A stretch of 64,000 bases of DNA from Streptomyces mesophilus (GCF_011044995.1 NZ_JAAKZW010000014.1:1-64000), one strand, 5' to 3'. Numbered from the stretch's first letter, positions 17,468 through 26,209 are shown. The notes: generated by a model from the letters alone, not told the origin. Numbers and translations are program-made.

Positions 17468-18646
17468 TCAAGCCCTCGTCTGACCGGCGTCGAAGTACCG
17501 GACGAGGTCCGCGTCCAAGGCCGGGACGTCGTACGGCGTGCCGCCGTCGCGCAGCGAACGGGTCGCGAGTTCGCCCGCGGCCACGCTCATCCGGGCCGCG
17601 ACCGGAGAGGTGTCGGTGACGCCCCCCTCGCGGACGAAGCGGCAGAACTCCTCGATGATCCGGCCGTCCGCGCCGCCGTGCGAGCCGTCGGCCGCCGGGA
17701 CGCGGTGCACCGCGTCGGCGTCCGACCGGTAGGCACTCGGCCCGGTGTTCCAGACGCGGATCTCGTCGCCGGGCCGGTCACCGAAGTTCTCCAGACGGCC
17801 CTCGGTCCCGATGACCGTGTAGTTGCGGAAGTAGTCGGGACTGAAGTGGCACTGCTGGTACGCGGCGATGACCCCGTTGTCGAGGCGCATGTTCATCACC
17901 GACACGTCCTCGACGTCGACGACATGGTGCAGGTCCTTGCGCGCCGTCGGCGGCCAGTCGAACTCCTTCAGCCAGCCGTCCGGACGCGGGGTGTCCGGGG
18001 CGCGGCGGGGCAGGTCTCCGTAGACCATCAGGTCGCCGAGTGCGTTGACCCGGCTGGTGTAGCCGCCGGCGAGCCAGTGCACCACGTCGATGTCATGGGC
18101 GGCCTTCTGAAGCAGCAGTCCGGTGGTGCGGCGACGGTCGGCGTGCCAGTCCTTGAAGTAGTAGTCGCCGCCGTACGACACGAAGTGCCGTACCCAGACC
18201 GTCTTCGGCTCCCCGATGTCACCGCGCGCGATCAGCTCGCGCATGGTGCGCACGACACCCATGTGCCGCATGTTGTGGCCGACGTAGAGCCGGGTACCGG
18301 TCTTGTACGCGGTGCGCAGGATCTCGTCGCACTGCTCGGTGGTGATGCCGAGCGGCTTCTCCACGAAGGCCGCCTTGCCGGCGCTCAACGCGTCGCAGGC
18401 GATGGCCTCATGGGTGTCGTCGGGGGTGGCCACGATGACGGCGTCCAGCGTCGGGTCGTCGAGGAGGCGGTGGTAATCGTCGAAGGCTGTCGCGCCTTCG
18501 TACCGGTCCGGGACTCCCGCGCGTACGGCCGGATCGGTGTCCGCGACCGCGGCCACCACGGAGCCGCGACCGGGCCGGTGGGCGGCGTCGGCGATGCTGG
18601 CGCGCAGGCCGAGGCCTATGACGCCGATACGGAGATCGTCTGTCAT
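17468..18646 (-). CDS. Gfo/Idh/MocA-family oxidoreductase
   Basis: Predicted 392-residue NAD(P)-dependent sugar or inositol dehydrogenase. The N-terminal Rossmann fold begins LRIGVIGLGLRASIADAA, with AVIVATPDDTHE and FVEKPLG, where Lys is the usual catalytic residue; AAHDIDVVHWL supplies the His motif. The C-terminal alpha/beta domain includes SVMNMRLDNG. Its start codon overlaps the stop of the binding-protein gene by one base (TGATG), which implies translational coupling, and it ends the four-gene ABC operon. It probably oxidises the imported sugar or its derivative; the exact substrate is not readable. Confidence 0.85.
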   Translation of the reverse strand: MTDDLRIGVIGLGLRASIADAAHRPGRGSVVAAVADTDPAVRAGVPDRYEGATAFDDYHRLLDDPTLDAVIVATPDDTHEAIACDALSAGKAAFVEKPLGITTEQCDEILRTAYKTGTRLYVGHNMRHMGVVRTMRELIARGDIGEPKTVWVRHFVSYGGDYYFKDWHADRRRTTGLLLQKAAHDIDVVHWLAGGYTSRVNALGDLMVYGDLPRRAPDTPRPDGWLKEFDWPPTARKDLHHVVDVEDVSVMNMRLDNGVIAAYQQCHFSPDYFRNYTVIGTEGRLENFGDRPGDEIRVWNTGPSAYRSDADAVHRVPAADGSHGGADGRIIEEFCRFVREGGVTDTSPVAARMSVAAGELATRSLRDGGTPYDVPALDADLVRYFDAGQTRA

Positions 18647-20295
18647 CACTTGTTCCCCTTCGCGATGGCGTCCTCGAACTCGCCGCGGATGGCGTCGCCG
18701 CCGTCGCGCAGCCACTTCTTCAGCGATTCCTTGTAGGTGGACAGCGGCTTGCGCCCGGCGACGATGTCCTTGATGTCGTCCTCGAGCTCCGAGCGCAGGG
18801 ACTGCCACTTCGCGGCGTACGTGTCGGAGTAGAAGCCGATGGTCGGGTCGGCCTGGGCGATCTTCAGGAGTTCGGTCTGCGTCTCGTGGATCGAGCGCGT
18901 GACGTCCGGCTTGCCCGGGGTGTAGAGGGTCTCCGGGGTGTTGCCGAGGAACTGCAGCGGGTCGAAGGTGGTCAGCGCCTCGCCCTCGCCCTTGGGCGTG
19001 AGCGCGACGTCGCCGTCCTTGGTCCGGGTGTGGTGGGTGCCCTCGATGCCGTTGCCGAGGAACAGCCGCTCCTCGCTGCCGAAGGGGGCGTTGAGGTAGT
19101 CCATGACGGCGAGCAGCGTCTTGACGCGGCTCTTGTCGGCCTTCTTGCTGATGCCGACGAACCCGACGGAGCCGATGCCGAGGTTGTACTTGGGGCTCGC
19201 GCCGCTCTCGGCGGCGAAGGGCACGATGATCTCCATCGGCCAGTCGTACATCTTGGTGTCGCTGAGCAGGCCGGGGAAGGACTGGACGTGCGCGCCGAGG
19301 TACCCGCCGCCCATCTTCTCGAGCGTGGTGCGCAGGTTCGGGTCGGGCCAGAACAGCTGCGCCTGCCGGCACTTGAGGGCGAACTCGATCGCCGCGAGGT
19401 ACTCCTCGGTCTCGTAGCGGGCGGTCAGCTTGCCGTCCTTCAGGGACCACCAGTTGGGAGCGCCGTACCACTGGCTGAACATGTGCACGTGGTTCACATA
19501 GGCCGGTTCGAGCACGTACTTCCTGCGCTTGATGTCGAGCAGGTCCTTGCCCTTGGCCAGGAAGTCCTCGGCGTCGTCGAAGCGCACTCCGCCGACGGGC
19601 TTCCAGAAGTCCGAGTTGGCGACATAGACCTGGCCGAAGCGGCCGTACGGCACGGCCGTGCCCCAGATCTTGCCGTTGATGACGGCGGTCTTCCAGGCGA
19701 AGTCGGGGATGTTGGCGAGGTTCGGGAACTCCTTGACCGCATCGCCGGAGAGATACGACGTGAGGTCGTGGAAGCGGGCCTCCAGGAGCTGCGGCACGTT
19801 CTTCAGACCCTGGTTCGGCGGGAACCACACGAGGTCCGGCAGATCGTCGCTCGCGGTGAGGGCGTTGAGCTTGGTGCGGTAGACGTCCTCGTCGCCGAGG
19901 CCGTTGACGACGGTCATCCTGAACTCGGAGCCCAGCTGCTTGTTGAGCTCCTGCCAGTACGCGTTGCGGCCCATGGCCGGCGGCGCGGTCGTGAACGTCT
20001 CGGTGAGCGCCGTGATCGGCTTGCCGTCGCCGGGGGTCTTCGCGACGGACTTCACCAGCTTCTTCGGGTAGCGCAGATACGCCGGGTCGAGGCCGTCGGC
20101 GTTGCCCGCGAGATCCGGTGCGGCCACGTTCGCCGCGATGTACGTGGGCAGCTTGACCTTGGCCGACTTGGCGGCGCCGCCCTTGCCGGACGCGGCGCCT
20201 GAGCCGCAGGCCGTGAGCAGGGAGCCGCCGGCGACCGTGAGGCCCGCGAGACCGGCGGCGCCGAGGAAGCCGCGGCGGTTGAGGGAGGAGGACAT
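18646..20295 (-). CDS. Extracellular solute-binding lipoprotein of a carbohydrate ABC importer
   Basis: Predicted 549-residue binding protein. LNRRGFLGAAGLAGLTVAGG is a twin-arginine signal and LLTACGSG the lipobox, so the mature protein should be anchored on the outer face of the membrane by its Cys. Length and features such as VWFPPNQGLKNVPQLLEARF and WGTAVPYGRFGQVY fit the large LplA/YtcQ-type binding proteins. It lies 72 bases downstream of the second permease gene and overlaps the next gene. These systems usually import oligosaccharides or glycosides. No ATPase gene is nearby; in Streptomyces a shared MsiK-type ATPase commonly serves such importers (established for other systems). Confidence 0.9.
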   Translation of the reverse strand: MSSSLNRRGFLGAAGLAGLTVAGGSLLTACGSGAASGKGGAAKSAKVKLPTYIAANVAAPDLAGNADGLDPAYLRYPKKLVKSVAKTPGDGKPITALTETFTTAPPAMGRNAYWQELNKQLGSEFRMTVVNGLGDEDVYRTKLNALTASDDLPDLVWFPPNQGLKNVPQLLEARFHDLTSYLSGDAVKEFPNLANIPDFAWKTAVINGKIWGTAVPYGRFGQVYVANSDFWKPVGGVRFDDAEDFLAKGKDLLDIKRRKYVLEPAYVNHVHMFSQWYGAPNWWSLKDGKLTARYETEEYLAAIEFALKCRQAQLFWPDPNLRTTLEKMGGGYLGAHVQSFPGLLSDTKMYDWPMEIIVPFAAESGASPKYNLGIGSVGFVGISKKADKSRVKTLLAVMDYLNAPFGSEERLFLGNGIEGTHHTRTKDGDVALTPKGEGEALTTFDPLQFLGNTPETLYTPGKPDVTRSIHETQTELLKIAQADPTIGFYSDTYAAKWQSLRSELEDDIKDIVAGRKPLSTYKESLKKWLRDGGDAIRGEFEDAIAKGNK

Positions 20296-20367
20296 GGGTG
20301 GGGAACTCCTTGTGAGGTGCGGGGAGATCTTGCAGGAAGGCGAGAGGGCCTCGGTGAGGAGCGGGGC

Positions 20368-21309
20368 TCAGCCCTTGACCGCGCCGGTGAGGACGCCCTT
20401 GGTGAAGTGCCGCTGCAGGAAGGGGTAGACGGCGATGATCGGCACGATGGCGAGGAGCAGCACGGCCATCTGCGTGGCGCTGGACGGCGGCAGGCTGGAG
20501 ACGCCCATGGCCGACTCGTTGATGGTGTCGCCCTGCAGCACATAGGAGCGGAGCACCATTTGGAGCGGGAGCTTCGCGCCGTCGTTGATGTAGAGCATCG
20601 CGTTGAAGAAGTTGTTCCAGTACGACACCGCGTAGAACATGCCGACCACCGCGAGCACGGCCTTGGACAGGGGCAGCACGATCCGCCACAGGATGGTGAT
20701 CTCACCGGCCCCGTCCAGGCGGGCCGCCTCGTGGAGTTCGTCGGGGATGCCCTGGAAGAAGGCGCGGACGATCACGATATTGAAGGCGTTGAGCATGATC
20801 GGCACGATCAGCGAGGCATAGCTGTCGATCATGCCGAGCTGGTCCACCACCAGGTAGACGGGGATGATGCCGGGCGTGAACAGGAACGTGCCGAGGACGA
20901 GGAAGAGGATCGGCTTGCCGGCCACCGTCCCGGGCCGGGACAGGCCGTAGGCGAGCGCGATCGTGCACAGCAGGCTCAGCGCGGTGCCGACCAGGGTGAC
21001 GCCGATGCTGACGAGGGCGGCCCGGGTGACCACTCCCCCGGACAGGACCGCTTCGTACGCCTGGAGCGTCGGCTCCGTCGGGAACATGACGTACCCGCCG
21101 TTGGCCGCGATCTCCTCCTTGCCCGCGAGGCTGGTGCCGAGGGCGATGAGGAAGGGGTAGCCGACGGCCACCACGATCGCGCCGAGCACGAGGACCTTGA
21201 GGCCCTGCCCGTACCAGGTGGGGCGCTCCATCCAGGGCGGTCGCCCGTCGGTGCGGCCCTTGAACGTGTCGGTGCGGCGCTTGAACAGGCTGATGGCGGG
21301 CGTGGTCAT
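20368..21309 (-). CDS. Carbohydrate ABC transporter permease (LplC-like)
   Basis: Predicted 313-residue membrane protein with about six membrane spans. The EAA loop reads ELHEAARLDGAGEITILWRIVLPLSK, split across residues about 205-230, where the ATPase docks. The C-terminus LQRHFTKGVLTGAVKG is typical of MalG/LplC-type permeases. Its ATG overlaps the stop of the preceding permease as ATGA, a strong sign of translational coupling and equal stoichiometry. It should form the channel with the upstream permease and receive substrate from the downstream lipoprotein. Confidence 0.9.
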   Translation of the reverse strand: MTTPAISLFKRRTDTFKGRTDGRPPWMERPTWYGQGLKVLVLGAIVVAVGYPFLIALGTSLAGKEEIAANGGYVMFPTEPTLQAYEAVLSGGVVTRAALVSIGVTLVGTALSLLCTIALAYGLSRPGTVAGKPILFLVLGTFLFTPGIIPVYLVVDQLGMIDSYASLIVPIMLNAFNIVIVRAFFQGIPDELHEAARLDGAGEITILWRIVLPLSKAVLAVVGMFYAVSYWNNFFNAMLYINDGAKLPLQMVLRSYVLQGDTINESAMGVSSLPPSSATQMAVLLLAIVPIIAVYPFLQRHFTKGVLTGAVKG

Positions 21310-22337
21310 CGGTAGACCCCCTGCTCTCCGAGGCGGTGGGCCACCTTGTTGGCGACGACGATCAGGACGAAGCCGATGACGCCCTTCATCAGGCCGGCGG
21401 CGGTGGACATGCCCCAGTCGCCGTCGACGACGCCGTGGTAGTAGACGTACGTATCGAGGACTTCGGCGGCGTCGGGGCCGACCGCCTCGCGCTGCAGCAG
21501 GATCTGCTCGAAGCCGACGGAGAGGATCTCGCCGAGCCGCAGGATGAGCATCAGGACGATCGTGGGGCGGATGCCCGGCAGCGTGACGTGCCACATCCGG
21601 CGGGCCCAGCCGGCCCCGTCCATCGCGGCCGATTCGTACAGGCCGTTGTCGATGGAGGCCATCGCCGCGAGGAAGATGATCGCGCCGTAGCCGGCGTCCT
21701 TCCAGATCATCTGCGAGGTGAGCAGGAACGTGAAGGTGTCCGGGTTGGTCATCAGGTTGCCGGCCCCGATGCCGTGCTCGGCGAGGTAGCCGCTGATGGT
21801 GCCCGCGCCGCCGAAGACCTGCTGGAACATGGCGACGACCACGACCCAGGACAGGAAGTGCGGCAGGTACACGATGGTCTGCATGAACCGCCGGGTGCGG
21901 TTGCTGATCAGGGAGTTGAGCAGCAGCGCGAGCGCGATCGGTGCCGGGAAGAACAGCAGCAGCTGTACGGCGGTGATCTCCAGGGTGTTCCAGACGGAGG
22001 ACCAGAACTCGGGCTGCTCCAGGAGCGCCGTGAAGTTCGTCCAGCCGACGAACGGGCTCTCCTTGAACCCGAGATACGGCTGGTAGTCCTGGAAGGCGAT
22101 CGTGTTGCCGGCCAGCGGCAGATAGAAGAAGACGGCGAAGTACACAACGCCGGGGATGCACAGGAGCAGCAGGGCGCGGTCCCGCTTGAGCCGCGCACGC
22201 AGCGGCTTGCGGACGGTCGGCGCCCGCTTCCCGCCGCGGGCGGGTGGTGCCGGCTTGCGCGCCGAGTGCCCCGTCGGGGGCGGAACTTGAGGGGTTGACG
22301 TGTCCGAGCGGGTCGAAGCGGACGCAGCTGTCGGCAC
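21306..22337 (-). CDS. Carbohydrate ABC transporter permease (LplB-like)
   Basis: Predicted 343-residue membrane protein. After a 50-residue Pro/Arg-rich cytoplasmic leader the first span reads ALLLLCIPGVVYFAVFFYLP, and NTIAFQDYQPYLG is characteristic of LplB-type permeases. The docking loop has ESAAMDGAGWARRMWHVTLP. The GTG start at 22337 is supported by GGAGGTG at ideal spacing; an in-frame start 13 codons earlier lacks one. It is the first gene of the operon permease-permease-binding protein-oxidoreductase and overlaps the second permease by 4 bases. Confidence 0.9.
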   Translation of the reverse strand: MPTAASASTRSDTSTPQVPPPTGHSARKPAPPARGGKRAPTVRKPLRARLKRDRALLLLCIPGVVYFAVFFYLPLAGNTIAFQDYQPYLGFKESPFVGWTNFTALLEQPEFWSSVWNTLEITAVQLLLFFPAPIALALLLNSLISNRTRRFMQTIVYLPHFLSWVVVVAMFQQVFGGAGTISGYLAEHGIGAGNLMTNPDTFTFLLTSQMIWKDAGYGAIIFLAAMASIDNGLYESAAMDGAGWARRMWHVTLPGIRPTIVLMLILRLGEILSVGFEQILLQREAVGPDAAEVLDTYVYYHGVVDGDWGMSTAAGLMKGVIGFVLIVVANKVAHRLGEQGVYR

Positions 22338-22439
22338 ATTCACCTCCTGCGTCGAGTGGGAGTGCGGTGGGGGCATGGGGTGACGCTCGGGCCACTGCGA
22401 CGCCGGGGTCTCCGGGCTGCGCGACCATGGGAATCTTGC

Positions 22440-22500
22440 AGCCTGAAAACACTCGATGACAAGAGATGCTCGAAGGATCTTTCTTTTTTACATTTTCGCG
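22440..22500 (-). promoter_or_regulatory. Probable promoter region of the ABC importer operon
   Basis: An AT-rich patch with a pyrimidine run (CTTTCTTTTTTAC, 22480-22492) lies about 100-160 bases before the first permease gene, in otherwise GC-rich DNA. No convincing -35/-10 pair or palindrome could be fixed by eye; the call rests on composition and position. Confidence 0.35.
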
Positions 22501-22524
22501 CACAGTCCGCGCAGGTGATGAGGG

Positions 22525-22568
22525 CTGCCCGGCTCGCGTAGCGGTATTCCGTTACGCGAGCCGGGCAG
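22525..22568 (-). terminator. Strong terminator of the EF-Tu gene
   Basis: CTGCCCGGCTCGCGTAGCGG (22525-22544) pairs with CCGTTACGCGAGCCGGGCAG (22549-22568) over 20 bp with one G-U pair and a TATT loop. It starts 27 bases after the stop of the EF-Tu gene, whose transcript it should end before the ABC operon promoter. Confidence 0.85.
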
Positions 22569-22595
22569 GGCAGAGCAGGGCAGGCAACCCAGCGG

Positions 22596-23768
22596 CTACC
22601 CGAGGACCTCCATCACGGTCCCCGCGCCGACCGTGCGTCCGCCCTCGCGGATCGCGAAGCCGAGGCCGGACTCCAGCGGTACGTCACGCCCCAGCTCGAC
22701 CGTCATGGTGACGGTGTCCCCCGGCCGCGCGACCGCCGCGTCCCCGAGGTCGATGTCGCCGACCACGTCCGCGGTGCGGATGTAGAACTGCGGCCGGTAC
22801 CCGGTCGTGAGCGGCGTCGTACGACCGCCCTCACGGCCGGAAAGCACGTACACCTGCGCCCGGAACCGGCGCGCGGGCTCCACACTGCCGGGCGCCGCGA
22901 CCACATGCCCGCGTCGCACCGCGTCACGCGGCACACCGCGAAGCAGCAGCGCCACGTTGTCGCCGGCCTGCGCCTCGTCCATCGGCTTGCCGAAGGTCTC
23001 CAGACCGGTGACCACCGACTCGACCTCCGCACCGAGCACCTGCACCCGGTCGCCGACGTGGACGGTGCCGCGCTCGACAGCACCTGTGACAACTGTGCCG
23101 CGACCAGTGATCGTCAACGTATTCTCGATGGGCAGCAGGAACGGCGCGTCGACGTAGCGCTCCGGCATCGGGACGTACGTGTCCACCGCGTCGAGCAGCG
23201 CCTCGATCGACGCCGTCCAACGCGGTTCGCCCTCAAGGGCTTTGAGGCCGGACACCGGGATGACCGGCACCGCGTCCCCGTCGTACCCGTTCTGCGCGAG
23301 CAGGTCGCGGACCTCGAGCTCCACGAGCTCGATCAGCTCCTCGTCGCCGGCGTCGGCCTTGTTGAGCGCGACCACGATGTGGTCCACCCCGACCTGCCGC
23401 GCGAGCAGCACGTGCTCGGCGGTCTGCGGCATGATCCCGTCGGCCGCGGAGACGACGAGGATGGCCCCGTCGAGCTGGGCGGCGCCGGTGACCATGTTCT
23501 TGATGTAGTCGGCGTGGCCGGGCATGTCGACATGCGCGTAGTGCCTGGTGTCGGTCTCGTACTCGACGTGCGCGATGTTGATGGTGATCCCGCGCGCGGC
23601 CTCCTCCGGGGCCTTGTCGATCCGGTCGAACGGAACGAACGTGCCGGTCCCCCGCTCGGCGAGCACCTTGGTGATCGCGGCGGTGAGGGTGGTCTTGCCG
23701 TGGTCGACGTGGCCCATGGTGCCGATGTTGAGGTGCGGCTTGGTGCGCACGTATGCCGTCTTGGGCAT
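22596..23768 (-). CDS. tuf3: Divergent elongation factor Tu (tuf3-type)
   Basis: Predicted 390-residue GTPase delivering aminoacyl-tRNA to the ribosome. [10 protein letters not shown] (19-28) is the P-loop, [12 protein letters not shown] the switch I region, DMPGH (81-85) the G3 box, NKAD the G4 box, and the three-domain length is complete, ending [18 protein letters not shown]. It differs from housekeeping EF-Tu in many positions, notably Met82 where bacterial EF-Tu usually has Cys, and I find no cysteine anywhere. It is not next to fusA or ribosomal genes but stands alone with its own terminator. Streptomyces tuf3 products are known as minor EF-Tu forms expressed under special conditions, one reported resistant to EF-Tu antibiotics; whether that holds here is untested. 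Confidence 0.9.
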   Translation of the reverse strand: MPKTAYVRTKPHLNIGTMGHVDHGKTTLTAAITKVLAERGTGTFVPFDRIDKAPEEAARGITINIAHVEYETDTRHYAHVDMPGHADYIKNMVTGAAQLDGAILVVSAADGIMPQTAEHVLLARQVGVDHIVVALNKADAGDEELIELVELEVRDLLAQNGYDGDAVPVIPVSGLKALEGEPRWTASIEALLDAVDTYVPMPERYVDAPFLLPIENTLTITGRGTVVTGAVERGTVHVGDRVQVLGAEVESVVTGLETFGKPMDEAQAGDNVALLLRGVPRDAVRRGHVVAAPGSVEPARRFRAQVYVLSGREGGRTTPLTTGYRPQFYIRTADVVGDIDLGDAAVARPGDTVTMTVELGRDVPLESGLGFAIREGGRTVGAGTVMEVLG

Positions 23769-24155
23769 GGCTGCTTGTCCTTCTGGAACTCCCCTGAGGA
23801 CAGGGGACGTTGAGGGCCTTCCGCACCGGTTGTCAGTCGGCTTGCCTCATACGGCGGCGGAAGACGGGGACCCCTCGGTTCGGACCGACCCTCCCCCTCT
23901 GGGGTCCGCCGGAGAATGTCCGGGGAGGGTCAGCGTCGGACGCCGTCGAAGGCGTCGGCCAGAAGACCGGCAGCCAGGCCCGCGGCTGCGACGGCCGCCT
24001 CGAGTGCAGCGGCCCGGAAACCGGCAGCCCGAGCAGCGCCCGCGACTGCGGGCGTAGCTGCGAAGGTGGCGTGCCGGAACATGCTGTGATCTTCTACCGT
24101 CGGCGCACGCGCGTCCAACGATTTATCGTCAGCCGTGTTCTCAGGGGGAGTTGGC
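23769..24155. other. Intergenic region between EF-Tu and VOC genes
   Basis: About 390 bases without a convincing gene. It must contain the promoter and leader of the EF-Tu gene (GAAGGA lies just before its ATG) and the promoter of the VOC gene. A minus-strand reading frame across 23930-24157 is Ala-rich and low in complexity and I do not support it. The stretch 23880-23935 has repeated CTCCCC/GGGGAG-type blocks that could fold, but no clear terminator. Confidence 0.4.
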
Positions 24156-24509
24156 ATGCCGAACCGCTGGGTCGGAGTGACCGTCGACTGTCTGGACGTG
24201 GAGCGCGTGGCGGCGTTCTGGAGCGTCCTGCTCGACCGCCCGAAGGGCCCGTCGATGCCCGGCTGGATCTACCTCGGCCATGTGGACGACCCGCAGCCGC
24301 GGCTCGTCTTCCAGCCGGTGGCCGAGCCGCAGCAGGGCAAGGTACGGCTCCATCTGGACGTGCTGGTGGACGATATCGACGAAGGGGTGGCCCAAGTCCT
24401 CGCTCTCGGCGGCACGTTCACCGGGGAGCGGCACGACTACGACGAGGGCGTGGTCCTGGTCATGGCCGATCCCGAGGGCCATGAGTTCTGCCTGTCGCAG
24501 TTCTACTGA
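24156..24509 (+). CDS. VOC (glyoxalase/bleomycin-resistance fold) protein
   Basis: Predicted 117-residue protein starting MPNRWVGVTVDCLDVERVAA, with GGGGAG upstream. The paired beta-alpha-beta-beta-beta pattern and the closing VLVMADPEGHEFCLSQF are typical of the VOC superfamily, in which His and Glu residues may bind a metal. Members range from antibiotic-binding to lyase functions; nothing specific can be assigned. It stands between the divergent EF-Tu gene and the convergent DNA-repair gene. A second VOC gene of similar type is at 59638. Confidence 0.85.
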   Translation: MPNRWVGVTVDCLDVERVAAFWSVLLDRPKGPSMPGWIYLGHVDDPQPRLVFQPVAEPQQGKVRLHLDVLVDDIDEGVAQVLALGGTFTGERHDYDEGVVLVMADPEGHEFCLSQFY

Positions 24510-24527
24510 GCCGTTACCGATCCACTG

Positions 24528-25268
24528 TTACCGGCGCCCGATGTTCTTGAGGGCCTCCCGCACGGACAGCGGCGCGAGACGTCGCTCATGCTCGGTCACG
24601 AAGTCCCGTACGGCCTGCGCATCCGTCTTCGCGTACTCCCGCAGACACCAGCCGATCGCCTTGCGGATGAAGAAGTCCGGGTGCCCGCTCTGCCGCAGGC
24701 AGTACCCGAAGAGGCGGTCGATGTCGGTCGCGTCCTTGTAGCGCAGCTGGTGCAGCAGAGCGGTACGCGCGATCCAGAGGTCGTCGTCCTCGATCCACTC
24801 GTCCATGTCGCCCTTGAGCCGCGCGTCCGCCGCGACGAGCCCGCCGACAACATGGGAGGCCAGCGCGTCGACCGTGTCCCACCACGGGACGGTGGAGACC
24901 AGATGCCGGGCGACCGGCAGGAAGCCGGACGAGCAGGACTTCACGTACCGGCGCAGATAGTCGACGGCGAAATAGTGGTACTCCCGCTCGGGAAGCCGCC
25001 AGGCCCGCAGCGCGACGGCCGTGCAGTCCGTCTCGTCCGGCCGCGGCAGCCCTTCGAGCACGGTCCTGGAGAGCGCCTTGCGCTCGGGGGACGGAATCCC
25101 GAGAAAGGGGGTGACCCCTTTCATATACGCGGCCATCCGCTCACCGCTCTGCGTATCCGCGCTCTTCCCGTACGCCGGAACCAGTCGTTCCAGTACGAGA
25201 TCGGCCAGGTCACTGGCCGGAATCGGAAGTGAACCGGACGCGAAGGCCGCGGCACGCCGAGCACCCAT
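24528..25268 (-). CDS. DNA alkylation repair protein (AlkD-like)
   Basis: Predicted 246-residue HEAT-like repeat protein. The family pattern is clear: YMKGVTPFLGIPSPERKAL, AVDYLRRYVKSC, VPWWDTVDALASHVVGGL, DDLWIARTALLHQLRYK and FFIRKAIGWCLREYAKTD. In AlkD-type glycosylases Trp, Asp and Arg in the last three stretches line the DNA groove and excise N3- and N7-alkylated purines without base flipping. No signal or membrane segment. It is convergent with the VOC gene and divergent from the TVP38-type gene; no partner is apparent. Confidence 0.9.
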   Translation of the reverse strand: MGARRAAAFASGSLPIPASDLADLVLERLVPAYGKSADTQSGERMAAYMKGVTPFLGIPSPERKALSRTVLEGLPRPDETDCTAVALRAWRLPEREYHYFAVDYLRRYVKSCSSGFLPVARHLVSTVPWWDTVDALASHVVGGLVAADARLKGDMDEWIEDDDLWIARTALLHQLRYKDATDIDRLFGYCLRQSGHPDFFIRKAIGWCLREYAKTDAQAVRDFVTEHERRLAPLSVREALKNIGRR

Positions 25269-25372
25269 GACACGTACCCCATGAAGTGAGGAGACAGAGA
25301 CAGCACAGTCTTGAGACAGGGATGAGACGCAGACTACGGCGATCAGTGCGGTTTGTCGGTTAGTCTCCCCGG

Positions 25373-26113
25373 ATGTTGGACTCCGTCACGCGACCTGCGG
25401 CGAGCTCCCCGCTCGCGGCGCCTGCCCCCGGCGATGCGGCGTTTGCCGTCCGCTGCGGCAGAGCGCTGCTCTCGCCGTGGTCACGGCTCGGGCTGCTCGG
25501 GCTGCTGCTCGCGGCCGCGGGTGCCGGCGTCCTGGTCCTCGAACCCCAGCGGCTGCTCGCCGAGGGCTGGCCGCCGCAGGTAGGCGGCGCGGCCGCGGTG
25601 GTGCTCTTCGCCGTCGCGTACGGCGTGTGCACGGCGGCCTTCGTTCCCCGGCCGCTCCTCAATCTCGCCGCCGGTGCGCTCTTCGGCGCACAGGCGGGAC
25701 TCGTGGGCGCGATCGCCGGAACGGTGCTCGGTGCGGGCATCGCCTTCGGCCTGGGCCGCCTCCTGGGGCAGGACGCCCTGCGCCCACTGCTGCGCGGCCG
25801 CATCGTCCACGCCGTCGACGGACAGCTCAGCCGGCACGGCTTCCGCTCGATGCTCGCGGCCCGTCTCTTCCCCGGCGTCCCCTTCTGGGCGGCGAACTAC
25901 TGCGCGGCCATCTCCCGTATGCGCTGGACCCCGTTCCTCCTGGCCACCGGGCTCGGCTCGATCCCCAACACCGCCGCCTACGTCATCGCCGGCAGCCAGG
26001 CGTCGACGCCCACCTCGCCCGCGTTTCTCATCGCGATGGGCTTCATCACCGTGACGGCCCTTGCCGGGGCGATCGTCGCCTGGTGCAAGCGCCACCGGCT
26101 GCGCGGCCACTGA
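25373..26113 (+). CDS. TVP38/TMEM64-family membrane protein
   Basis: Predicted 246-residue integral membrane protein of the VTT/DedA superfamily. It has about five or six hydrophobic segments, the conserved FVPRPLLNLAAGALFG and AGTVLGAGIAFGLGRLLG, and LAARLFPGVPFWAANYCAAI, the re-entrant loop pattern. VTT-domain proteins are linked to lipid scrambling and membrane homeostasis. TAGTCT, a good -10 box, lies only about 7-12 bases before the ATG, so the transcript may be leaderless. The downstream gene is UppP, which also concerns envelope lipids, but they are separated by 254 bases. Confidence 0.85.
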   Translation: MLDSVTRPAASSPLAAPAPGDAAFAVRCGRALLSPWSRLGLLGLLLAAAGAGVLVLEPQRLLAEGWPPQVGGAAAVVLFAVAYGVCTAAFVPRPLLNLAAGALFGAQAGLVGAIAGTVLGAGIAFGLGRLLGQDALRPLLRGRIVHAVDGQLSRHGFRSMLAARLFPGVPFWAANYCAAISRMRWTPFLLATGLGSIPNTAAYVIAGSQASTPTSPAFLIAMGFITVTALAGAIVAWCKRHRLRGH

Positions 26114-26118
26114 CCGGA

Positions 26119-26209
26119 CCGGGTGCGGGTGGAGCGCGGGCCGGGTGCGCGCTGAGTCCGAGTCGGGGTACGCACTGAGTCCGGGCCGGGGTGCGCACGG
26201 AGCGCCCGC
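26119..26209 (+). repeat. Imperfect 22-23 bp tandem repeats
   Basis: Four degenerate units with the core CCGGGTGCGCGCTGAGTCCG begin at about 26119, 26141, 26164 and 26187. They directly follow the TVP38-type gene. The units are too GC-rich to be promoters and too short for a gene; I see no function other than possible secondary structure. Confidence 0.6.

Noticed and set aside
17468-20689. One frame of about 1073 codons over the oxidoreductase and binding-protein genes
   Set aside because: The first part is a shadow of the binding-protein gene; the oxidoreductase starts at 18646 in overlap with the binding-protein stop.
20368-22503. One frame of about 711 codons across both permease genes
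   Set aside because: Only its end is the LplC-like permease, starting at 21309; the LplB-like gene uses a different frame.
23769-24155. Riboswitch or RNA leader upstream of the EF-Tu gene
   Set aside because: GC-rich blocks can fold, but no known riboswitch core or leader peptide was recognised, so no such feature is called.
23810-24484. Plus-strand frame overlapping the VOC gene
   Set aside because: It is a shadow of the VOC gene in another frame, with Arg/Gly-rich residues and no family resemblance.
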